Shown here: in pieces, positions 51,601-61,970 of the stretch
Layout: the number at the start of each line of letters is the position of its first letter
Position numbering within the stretch: position 1 is the first letter of the stretch
From: Paragonimus skrjabini miyazakii
Taxonomy: Eukaryota; Platyhelminthes; Trematoda; Plagiorchiida; Troglotrematidae
Length of the DNA: 64,000 bases
Reading direction: 5' to 3'
Assembly: GCA_014338405.1 (NCBI GenBank)
Contig: JTDE01000168.1
Location: 249,804 to 313,803 of the forward strand
The notes under the pieces: model-generated
What the model was told of the DNA's origin: nothing
Database searches by the model: none
The model's input: only the letters and a program-made list of their open reading frames with translations
Made by a program: the position numbers and the translations under genes

Positions 51601-54600
51601 CTTTACTGAATATCGTTTAATCTTTAGTTAACCGATTTTCACAGAAAGTTGCCAAATCCGTCCTCCTCACCCAGACTGAATGTCATATCAAACAGTTGGA
51701 TAAAAAGTGTACAACAAAAGCAGTAGAGATGTACCCTAAAGGGAGCAATGTTTTTGTGGCAAAATGCCGTAAGCTCGTGTACAGGATTTTAATGGTCGAT
51801 CAGAGTATTATCACCTTGACACAACTCGTCATTCTGGGTGGACGATAACAATGTTGACTCTTCGTAACAGGTTTTTGCAGATCAAACTACTTACACTATG
51901 GCTTATAAAAACTGGCTACCTGATCCCAGTTGATCAAAACGTAGCTAGCGCATGGACAAAAACCATTATCAACTTGAAACAACAATTCACCAGTCCGCCC
52001 TTCTACCGACCATCCAATTTTAGTCTCTGATAGTCATCATGCAGAAATCGATGGAATTATGGTTAACCAAGTCGTATGGTGAGTGGATGAATAAACGCTA
52101 TTTGGTGCTAGGAAGTAAGCAACAGTAGCAATATCAGATTTCTTCGTTCACTCTGTAGATACGTAAAAGTGCACCTAGCTGGGGTTGAGGTCCGTGACTT
52201 TTTCGTATCAGGCCTGGACTATCAGGTTTAATGCTCACTACCTCGGCTGATTATTGTGGCCAGCAGTGCAGATGTGAAGTAAAGGATTGTGAGCGTCAAA
52301 AGAGGAATATGATCCAGGTTTGATTACAAATAGACGCTTTGACTGGAGTGCTTAAACGTGGCCTAGGTGACGCTCGATTTTGTTATAGCCCAGTCTTCAT
52401 TGAATTCAGTGCTTCTTTCAAATGTCATCATACAATTGTGACGATCAGTTTGAAAGCTATCAACCAGTTGGTTGCATTAAGTAAATGTGAACCAAAATAA
52501 AACACATCAGGACTTCATGTGGTCACTGACTTGGGCAATGATTTGCGTAAACATTCAAACACCACGATTTAATATGAGTCCAAATAACCGATTTCATTTA
52601 ATTGAAGAAACTGAATCGGCTGGTCTTGGAACGCAATGAATTGTTGTGGTTTAGGGTTTGTACCGGGTAAACACTGCAGAAGTTGTATATACCGTTTTGG
52701 TGGTGAGGAGCGCACGCCGGTACTTTTGTGCGTTGATATCTGTTGACCGCTAATATAAACCAACCTCCATGTTGGCATGTTTCGCTTGCACTATTGTCAC
52801 CAGTAAAATCTAGATAATCGTAACTGGTGTGTTACTTAACCAAGTCGCAGATTTTGTTTAAGTTAGCGTGTAACATTGTGACACTGTTGTCCATATGTGC
52901 ACCTGACCATATACATACGAAATAAATCGCAGATATACGATATCACGCTTTTAGTTGAAACTAGATGGTGTGTGTGTGTGTGAGACCTCGTGAACCATGA
53001 ATTTTAATCTGGAGGTTTTGTAACAATTTTCGAATGTTCATTCAAAATTCAGCCAATACCGTAACTTAGTTGCATACAGGATACATGGTATCATTTATGT
53101 AATTAGTGAAAGTTAACCAAAGTGACCTGGTAAGTTTGTCAGACCGAAATTCAGTACTTATTATCTGATATGTTATAATTCAAACAATGTATGCGGCGCT
53201 TTGAAGTACAATGTCATCCTTTAAGAAAACACCTCATATAACATGAAAGTTGGTCAGTTTAAAGGGTGAACATTATATTGTTGACCTGTCACTTATGTGA
53301 ATGGTAGCTGTAAGGGTATGATCTTTATAAACGAAATAATTTCAATAGAATTCACACCACATGTTCGCTGTACTTGGTTACTGTACTGGATTGATTACTA
53401 AAAGAAGAATTCCTTTTAGAGCAAAACTTTGCAGTATCAGAATTTCACTGAGCAGTAAAAGACTGTCACCGATAATTGGCCCCCGCTAATGACTTAAGAC
53501 AGTTAAACTAAATCGTCCAGTTTTAATAAGTGATTATGTTTTAGTACAGTAAGAAAATAAATAAACAACCTATTCATTGAAACATTTCAAACTCGTAGAA
53601 CGAAGCCTACAAGTTTTCTTCACAAACAAATCAGGTCCATTTGTTGGAACTAACCACGTTTTCAAGGCCGTTAAATCTGTAAGTAAAGCCACACTGTTTT
53701 ATTTTCAGTGACTACTCATTTCATTTTCATACCAAGCGGCAGCCTATAGCCTACGGAACGTTTTCTGACCAGTTCGATCCTTTATACCTCTTCTCTGTTA
53801 AAACAGCTGATGGCTGAGGTTGAGAAGGCGTGACACTACATTCGCTTGACATTCCTGACATGTGTCACTTACAGCTCAAACCAGCAACTTTGTTTTGACC
53901 AAACGGAAGGAGTTTATCTGTTTTTATGATAAATAACTTCAATGTAAATAATGCACTACGACGTTGTCTCCAATTCGTAAAGCAACATCCTTATTAAATA
54001 CCTTCCATGCTGGAACACATTGAGTCGGTTGATGTTTATGTATTCAATGACGTTGTTGAAACTGTGAAAGCTAACTCACTATAAGTTGAGGACATTTTTA
54101 CAAATAAAGAAGGTTGGTTGAAGATAAGTAGATATTTTGAAGTGAATGTGTGTTTGGTTTTCATAGCAGCCACACTGATGAAAATATATTAGTTTGCTCC
54201 AGTCTAGTTCATGAAACCGAACCGGAGGTAGTTACAATCATTACGTGATTTGGACCGGCGATCTACATTTGCTATCCCTCCGCTATTGGCATAAAGTTAT
54301 CGCCCCTTGTTGCTGTCAGACAGGAGTGATTTCAAAGTAATGAACTGTCCCGTAATAACTTTGTAAGTCTAAACTGCGAAGATATAAGAACTGATAGTTT
54401 ATTCTCCCCTTCTATCAGATTATTGCTAGTAATATCGGTTGAATGTCTATTGCCCTTTCGGGCAGATTTTAGTTTTTGTTCATCGCAAACCGTTCACGAT
54501 CAAAATGAGGAATGCTAGAAAAATTGACATAAATCACGGGAAAGAAGTTCCGCTACACGTAAGTAATGTAGCTGTTTAACCTATTTCGAGGATACCCAGT

Positions 54601-55049
54601 TATGGGAACATTTGAACTTGATTTGATTCTAAACAGTGATAGCAACCGCATATCTGTCGCCGACTTTTACTATACCAGCAGAGTTACGAAGTTATACCGA
54701 GGGCTCAAAAGTATTATATTTTCGCTCAACGTTGTACGCACAAAAATACTTTCGAATGAATGGTAAATGTAAAAATTATTAATTCACGAAGGTGTGTTCA
54801 ATTTTCAAACACAAACACTACAGATCTTTGGTTTAATTTTACAATAGAACATTTATGCGATAAATTAACACAAGGCACGTTTGAACTCAGCAAAAACTAG
54901 TCCGTTGATCAATCTACTGAAGACGTCCTTATTCTATATTGGTTTGGTCAACTATACAACATTTCTCCACAAATGATAAATTAGTGAAACATTTTTACAT
55001 TCGATGGAAGCCATCTCCTGACGGTGGTGAACAGCAATATAATACTCAG
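48608..55049. other. Long non-coding stretch
   Basis: It contains a (TG)7 run at 52969-52982 and a pyrimidine-rich acceptor near 49992 followed by several frames (50003-50236), none clearly joined to other exons. No transposon coding remnants were recognised. Confidence 0.4.
52969..52982. repeat. (TG)7 microsatellite
   Basis: Seven tandem TG units in non-coding sequence. Confidence 0.9.
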
Positions 55050-55392
55050 TGTTAACTGGCACGAAACCTATCAGTGGGCTGTTTTAGCAAATTCGCTGAG
55101 AGCTGTATGTATTTTGAATGGCAGCTCATTAGTATTTGAGACCAGATTGGGACAAATACTCTTTCGACTAAGGTACTTTCCAGAACGATTACAATTCCCA
55201 ATTTTGCTTGTGTCCGATCTCACTTTGGGCACACCCGTCATATTTTTGTGTGTCCATACTGATACCAAGTTACCACTTGAAACTAATGACTCCGAAAACA
55301 TATTTAGACGCTCAATTCCAAATAATTGTATCAGAACTGATCACCATGTGAAATTCGGTTCGCATCAGTTAGGCTGCTCGTTTGATGCTAAG
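55050..55392 (+). CDS. Candidate internal exon of a plus-strand gene, beta-rich protein
   Basis: About 114 codons between an acceptor (atataatactcag) and a strong donor (GCTAAG then GTATGA); phase 2 in, phase 0 out. The peptide alternates hydrophobic and polar residues (WAVLANSLRAVCILNG, PILLVSDLTLG, VIFLCVHTD), as in beta-propeller blades, though no WD signature is visible. It joins 57027 exactly in phase. No family was recognised. Confidence 0.55.
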
Positions 55393-57026
55393 GTATGAGA
55401 CATTACAAGAGCTTTCTGGTGATTGAACTAAAACGGCATTCTTTATAACCTCCTGTGTCTGACTGATTATTTATCCTTTAGTTCTCCATAACATCCATTA
55501 CGAAAAGCTTGTATTATACCCATGTCTTATATAATATCTTTCGTAGACAATCAGTATAAACCTATCATTTTATGATATCATTTCTATCATACTCAACAAA
55601 TATTTTCATACCTGATACCATTGTGAAATCCACGAGCATCGATTACAATTTTGTGCTTTGTAAATTGCTTCGAGTTCAGCTGAATGGATGTAGGTGGAGT
55701 ACATGACTGATTCTGAAACTCTGATTGGGAATACCATGACTTTTAAGTACTAACCACAGGACAAGGTGGACCACCTTCGAAAAGTACAATCGAATCACCG
55801 GTTTTCAAATACACAGCAGATAATAGGAAATATTATCAAATGCGTTTCACTATCTCACAGTTTTCACAAAAACAACGTGAAGGTGGGGTCATTTTGCTTA
55901 TATTTACCTAGTGACATGCCTAAAATCAACGGAAAATTATAATTGATGAAAACCCCAACATTCGAGAAGATAAATTATTGATTATCTTGAAGCCTTATTA
56001 AGTATACACCCCACGAATAGGTAAATAGGTCAGTCTTTAAAGACTTCTTGTGGAAATTTCCTGGACCAAGTTTATGCGTAAGAAAATGTTCACATATGTA
56101 TAGTATATCCTTTTAAATATTCTACTTGTCCAACGACAAGACGATTAGCTGTGATGCTCCGTACACGGTCAAGTCAGTTAAAGCAGCCGGTAGTTCTTTC
56201 TTTTTAACGTTTATTGCCTCTAAATGAGGCGTATAGCGAACACTGTTTCCATGAGGTAGATCCATCAAGTCTTTAAATGTGTATTATCCATAAAACCTAG
56301 GCCATTATGAAAATCTTTCAAAGTTAACCACAGTTCAGTTGAGCTGAGTCGAAAATCACGGTCTAATTTGGCTTGCTGATGACTTGCAACGGAAGCACGT
56401 CCAGTACTTACTGCTTGCAATGTTGGTCAGCTTGTTCACAAATGTATCTCGCTTAAATACGTTATCTCTCACCTAGACTGTTGTATCGTTTTTGCTTGTA
56501 CTCACAGACCAGATCGATGTCTACAACAATAAACGGCTGAGCATATGCCAAGTGATTGACACAACCGCTAATGACAACAGAATAGATAAGTTGAAAACTG
56601 GCCTACTTCTACCTCAAAGCGCATCGTTGAAACAAATGAGGTAGTACATCTGGTCCATTCATTTGACTTGTCATTGAACAATCACGACGCAAACTACCAG
56701 AGCTTTCCGAAATAACAATAATCAGTAATCGCCGCTGGACTTCTTATGTGCCTAAACTTTTGATGTAAACGGTTTGCTTGCTATGGAACTGAAAATACCC
56801 TCTATTTGAGGTAGAGTAAAATCGTGAAAATTTGTCTTGTGAAAAGACGGGACTTTTTTAATTTTTGAACACATGTACTTTGTTATCCATTGGCATGTTA
56901 TAGAATATGCAAGTAACAACCCATTGAGTGATAGATTCAAGTGCATTTAGTATATTGATCTTTTACTGGTTGATACGTTTGGAAAAAGTCACAAAGATGT
57001 GTAAATGTATACACGTACGTCTGCAG
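55393..57026 (+). other. Intron, 1.6 kb
   Basis: It is bounded by GTATGA and an acceptor ending gtacgtctgcag. No other feature was seen. Confidence 0.5.
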
Positions 57027-57239
57027 AGCCAGAATAATGTGCAAATCCGTCAAAGTTTATCAAAGAAGTTAGAGGATTCTTTGGTTATTTCACAGAATCG
57101 TTTCTTATTTGTCCATCCCATAAACTTCAGTTCTCTTACTTCTTCGGCACCAACTGTTTTTTGCTTCTCTGGAAACCCCGGTCACAATCAAAGTTTTCCG
57201 CTTGGCTGTCCTGTACATGCGGGTCACTTGGTTCTATGA
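57027..57239 (+). CDS. Terminal exon of the plus-strand gene
   Basis: It is entered in phase 0 after a good acceptor and ends at TGA after 70 codons. The peptide starts SQNNVQIRQSLSKKLEDS and ends in a hydrophobic, Gly/Pro-bearing stretch. An AATAAA follows 138 bases downstream. With 55050-55392 it forms a consistent gene 3' end of unknown function. Confidence 0.55.
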   Translation, partial: SQNNVQIRQSLSKKLEDSLVISQNRFLFVHPINFSSLTSSAPTVFCFSGNPGHNQSFPLGCPVHAGHLVL

Positions 57240-57376
57240 GACCTGATGCAAATTGCGTATCACCCTCTTCAACCCTGCAACTCACAACGTAACGATCCTT
57301 TCTACGTTATAAGTTAATCGCGTAGTTTATCTTCACGAAGGTCAATAGTTGAAAACGAAGGGGACACCCATCATTC

Positions 57377-57382
57377 AATAAA
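57377..57382 (+). promoter_or_regulatory. Poly(A) signal AATAAA
   Basis: A canonical hexamer after the terminal exon, followed by a thymine-rich stretch. It is consistent with transcript termination there. Confidence 0.5.
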
Positions 57383-57402
57383 ATTGATCATTTTTAATCA
57401 GT

Positions 57403-57435
57403 TGGAAAGTATATGGAAAGTATGTGGAAAGTATG
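57403..57435. repeat. Three tandem 11-base units
   Basis: Three consecutive copies of TGGAAAGTAT(A/G) lie directly after the poly(A) signal region. Confidence 0.85.
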
Positions 57436-59713
57436 TCACTAAATGCAGTTATTGTGATGCTACCTGGACGTAATCTGCTTGCGAACCTATACGTGTGCAT
57501 TACGTAAACATAATGCTGAGGGTATAAAAAAATGCTTGCGCTTATTTAATCATACTGTATTCGGAATATGACATGGATGTACTTTCATGGCATGAGGTAT
57601 ATACAGTGGAATGCTTATCTAAAAATTTGTGATGCCGCGTAACTTACAAAACCAGAAATCTTCATCTAATTTGTTAATGATAAGCATTGGCTACATGTGC
57701 GTGGTGTAACACTTTAAAGCAGCAGCTCTTTCAGATCCTTAGAGTCTAGGATCATTCTTGCCCAGAATCAACTTCTCTCAGTAAATAAATTTGTTTGTTC
57801 TCTCTCCAGCGGGGACTGGTCTATCATTGTGACTGGTAATCGAATTTACTTTCCTGAGCATTCTTTCAATCGGCCTCTTCATGTAAGCTGGTCTGTTTTG
57901 TTTCTGGACTATGAAAGCTGCTTCACTTTGTCCTGAGAACGGCGGCTTTCCGTCATGTTTACGTCCATTTCCAGCTTATTCATAACATGACTGGAGATCG
58001 GTAGACGATAGCATTCCTCACTGAATCGTCAATATAAAACATTAACATATTAAGTCTAAGTTGTTTGGTTAATCTTGACTAGACACTCAGGACCGCACTA
58101 CGTCACGCCAAATCACACTCCTTGCATTTCGTCGCGGTGGTAGCGATTGGCGGTTTCAGGTTAACATTAAAAACACGAGGTCAATAGTTCACAAATAAGA
58201 CTACGGCACTGAGATGACGACTAATAATAAATGGTAAACCTTCGTACTATCACTTCAATACCAAACAATGATATATATATATATATATATGTCTCTGATT
58301 ATCGGGGTGGAGTGAAGAATAAAAACCGGAAAATATCATACAGGGTGGACGACCCTGTGCCATACTATAAGGTCTATGGAAATCAAACACATACACTTAA
58401 TCGTTGCTGTATACTTAATGATGGTTAAGTACGACCGCCTCGGAGGAACAAAAGAAACACAAGTTAGAGTGGCGAATTATAGTCTTGAATGCTCAAACAA
58501 GATTAGTCCGATGGTGTAGCGACCTCCTAGAACAGCTTAATTTTTGTTGGTATTTTGTTGTACAATTTGACACCTCCTGACGAGGCATGTTTGTTTAGCC
58601 CAACTGTATGCCCTATTTCCGCTAGAGTAGAAATTCTTCACATTTCCGTTTCGCGCACTACACGCAGGGCGCTTGCAGGCTGTTCACTTTCTAGCTTCTC
58701 GATCGTTGCATTATAGAGAGTACTGCGCTGTTTGTTGCCCGCGTAAATTTTACCGAATTCGTACTAAATATATTGCATTTATAATTACGTATGCTTACTG
58801 TTGTTTGGTAACGGAAAGGCCAGCCTCTGTCAGTTCCATCTACTCACTGATGGAGTCAAATTTAAAGAGAGAAGTAACTGCTTATAAATCCCGAAATCTT
58901 CGTGGACTTTATAGTGGAGGATGCATGCTTTCCATACCCTTGGCCCTTCATCTTTTCATTCAATTCTAATAGTCTTAATTATACTTCGGATCACCCTTGT
59001 TTGGTATTGAAAGGTCAGTCGGAAACATTAGTCTTTTCTATATTCTCGCGGCTGTGTTCATACTTATGATAGGAACCGACTGTTTCAGATTTGTCGCTTA
59101 GCCGATTGTTTTAAGATTCGACAATTCTTTAGCAACTGTACAGCTAATATAACAATAATTTGTTGAGATGAGTGGAGATTTTTTCATCCTACGACACCAA
59201 GTTGATTGATAAATGGCGGTATTCTATTAATTTGACATTCTTGTCCCTTAAGATGCCTATCAAGTAGGTCGAAATGCCTTTTCAAAATTTCCTAAAGCAT
59301 CAATATACCATGCCAAAGGTCATAAGCAATATTTCTTAAAACTTGTGTCCTAATAGAATGGTTTCTATTTAAAGCATTTTAAATGTCACGTGCATAACGG
59401 ATTGACTAGAAGTTCAGTAATCTTTTAGTGCACGAATGTGGCTTCTAACTGAGCAGACTATGAGTTAGGAATGTTCTCTCGAAATGGTGCAAATAGTATG
59501 GCTAGTGCATTGACCAAAGCGTCCGGAAAAATGTAAGGTTGAGCATTCATTGTAACAGAATTGATAATTAGTCGAGGCAAAAACCAGTATATACGAAATG
59601 TATAAAAATTGTAACTCACAGGCATACAAAAGATATACCTGTGGGGAAAAAAGCTTCGAGCAGGTTCGCCGGTTTATAATGAACCGAGACAAAGGTGCTG
59701 GGAGAAACCTGAT
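57436..59713. other. Intergenic stretch
   Basis: It contains an (AT)10 run at 58271-58290. No supported gene; the frames near 58673-58969 lack splice or start support. Confidence 0.45.
58271..58290. repeat. (AT)10 microsatellite
   Basis: Ten uninterrupted AT units. Confidence 0.95.
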
Positions 59714-59731
59714 TGTAATTCGGGCTCACCA
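59714..59731 (-). other. Primer-binding-site-like sequence
   Basis: TTGGTGAGCCCGAATTAC on the minus strand, just after the proposed LTR end, is close to the complement of a tRNA-Trp 3' end (TGGTGACCCCGA). A primer site normally follows a 5' LTR, so its place after a 3' LTR is unexpected. Confidence 0.3.
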
Positions 59732-59732
59732 A

Positions 59733-60027
59733 TTTAGTGCACGGTGCACTAAGTCGTTTTCTCAGGTACAAGTTTACCAGACGCGAAATGTGAAAAGGCC
59801 GTTGAGAGGAGAAACCGAATATTTATTACACAAAATACACAGAATGTCTCTTGTAGCGGTGTGCATTCGGGTTGGCACCACAGTCACATGGCATGCAGAC
59901 AAACAATCGGACAACATGCATCATGCAAACTTTCTTAATAGCCTAGGTACAATATGCGACTATTAGTTTTGGAACTAATTCACACATTATACCGGAGGTG
60001 GGCCAGTTAACTCTCTAGGCCACTACA
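59733..60027 (-). repeat. LTR of a Gypsy-type retrotransposon
   Basis: Reading the minus strand, a purine-rich stretch (taggagggagctg) ends at a TGTAGTGGCC start at 60027, as a polypurine tract meets a 3' LTR. The segment carries AATAAA (59827-59822) and ends near 59733-59752 in a region containing CA. It follows the integrase remnant at the expected place. Immediately beyond it, TTGGTGAGCCCGAA resembles a tRNA-Trp-type primer binding site as used by CsRn1-like elements. The exact left end is uncertain. Confidence 0.55.
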
Positions 60028-60562
60028 CAGCTCCCTCCTAGAAGGATACTGTGACAACAACCTTTCGATCATGATGAGGACAACTGGGATCAGCCACCCG
60101 TGGCCCGATCTGGTTCATGACATACCAGCTGATATTCAATCAGCTTGCGATTGTACGACAATCCTCAGACGCCACAGGTGTAGGACCACTAATGTCCACA
60201 GTTCCTAGCGAGCTCCTAGTCGACTGTCCTCCCTTAAAGGTGACTAAACAACTTCAAAAAAACCGTTCGAGTTGGGGCGTCAATTGAACGTTCGCGACGA
60301 CATCAAACACGAAATCGGAGATGATCGTGCCCGATGGTGCCGCATGCGTCATGCTGGAGTCGGGCAAAACATGCGACAGAGAATGAAGCGAAATCGGCTG
60401 CGTATCAATACAAAAATGAATGATGTACTCAACCAAACTGCGCAACAAGGAAAATGAACGTTTGAATGAATAACATGGGCAAAAGCACCCATATTTTTGT
60501 CGTTTTGAAAACGTTTCTTTCCTGTTTTTTCGTTTTTTACTACTGTGTTGGTGCATGCAATC
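60028..60562 (-). other. 3' untranslated part of the Gypsy element
   Basis: Sequence between the integrase stop and the LTR. An overlapping short frame (60254-60556) has no recognised similarity. It ends in the purine-rich stretch next to the LTR. Confidence 0.5.
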
Positions 60563-61550
60563 CTACCATTCTACGAAAAGTTCCGGCCAGCGTAATTTGC
60601 GTCCAGACCGAGTAGTGATTGATGACGGGGGCATGTGTGTCAGAGGTTCCGGGATCGAATCATTCGCGCTGCTGATGGGAGAGTCAGCAAGCATGGGCTG
60701 AGTGGCGGACGAAGAAGAACTCGACTGCGAGAACGTGTTAGGGAAGTCATAATAGACTGGCTTGAGGCGGTGGTTGGAGAGGGATTCCCGTTTGCCTAGG
60801 CGATCTATGAAATACGTCCGGTCCTTTCTTTGAAGCACCTTGAAAAATCCTTCGTATGGACGTTCGAGGGGACATCCCTGCCAATCTACGTGTATAAAGA
60901 CATGTGTACATTGATGGAGGGCGTGCGGAATGAAAACTTTAAGGGTTTGATGCCGGGTGTCTGTCGAAGTAAAGTGACGCATCTGGATGGCGAGCTGTTT
61001 GGCGAAAGCGGTATCGTATCTAGAGTGGCCTGTGGCGATGAAGCAATAAACCCCAGGCAAACGTAGTGGCTGGCCGTAAGGAAAATCGGCACTGGAAACC
61101 TGAAGGTCGACCTTGAGGGCCGCACGGGTACCGAGTAGCACCGTCTGCAGGGCTTCTGGCCAAGAGATGGAATCGACCACACTAAGCGCTGCTTTCAGCT
61201 GTCATTGAAAGCGTTCATCCGTTCCGTTTGCAGCTGGATGGTAAGCCGTAGTGGGGGAGCGGTGGCATCATGGAGTATGCAGCGTTTACGTGAAGCGACC
61301 ACTTTCAAATTGCGTACCACGGTCGGTTGTCACAGTGGCGTGGCAACCATGCGATGCAACCCAACGTTCGATAAAAGCGCGCCATATCGTTTCGGTGGCA
61401 ACGTTGGGTATTGGGACAGCTTCGGGCCATAGGGTGAAGCAATCGATCATCATGAGGAGATAGTACATACCATTAGACGGTGGCAGAGGACCAACGATGT
61501 CAGTTCAGTTCAGTTTCCAGGACGAAACGGCTTCAGCCAGACATTGTCCA
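60563..61550 (-). pseudogene. Broken integrase end of a Gypsy (CsRn1-like) pol gene
   Basis: Minus-strand remnant of the retrotransposon integrase, which inserts element cDNA into the genome. It reads DIVGPLPPSNG, the first catalytic Asp in MIDCFTLWPEA, the second in TTDRGTQFES, then TAYHPAANG with the third acidic residue in DERF. The C-terminal part has a GPY/F-like module (RPYEGFFKVLQR...RLKP). Three in-frame stops interrupt it (61286-61288, 61268-61270, 61202-61204) and another precedes DIVGP, but the frame is otherwise kept. Protease, reverse transcriptase and RNase H parts are absent; the 5' side abuts the 3' end of a LINE. It is a dead, 5'-truncated copy. Confidence 0.9.
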
Positions 61551-61970
61551 GTTTCTTGAACCAGTGAGCTTCTGAGGGCGCCCGGTGCTGCGACAATAAT
61601 GAGAAGAGATTTTACACCTCCATGATTTATTATGAGGGTTACCAGATAAAAGCTGGGATGTTCAAGTTATCAGTGTCATCAGAACACAAGTTTACAGCTA
61701 CCAGCGATACACACAAGTTTATCCTCCCATTGAAATGACGTGGATCAAGAGTTAAGTGTAAGACCAATGTGGGTTTGCCTCCTATAACCTATACTTTCAG
61801 ATGCTGACTAACTTTGTAAATAAAATAAAAAACAATTAATAAGATTTAAAAGAGATAAAAATAATAGCAAATAAGGACAAAAATTTGACTAACCTAAATC
61901 TATGACAAGGAAAGTACTTGGGAAGCTCATCCAAACTAAACCCTCACAACAGGTTCGGCAAGAAAGATGG
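61551..61970 (-). other. Junction of the Gypsy remnant and the LINE 3' untranslated tail
   Basis: Non-coding AT-rich sequence between the two elements. An AATAAA on the minus strand near 61628-61637 may belong to the LINE 3' end. The exact boundary is not visible. Confidence 0.4.

Noticed and set aside
34922..58616. 15-base match (ccaactgtatgccct) at about 34922 and 58602
   Set aside because: A match of this length is expected by chance once or twice in 64 kb, and the flanks do not align.
59598..59966. Plus-strand 122-codon frame
   Set aside because: Antisense to the LTR; not a gene.
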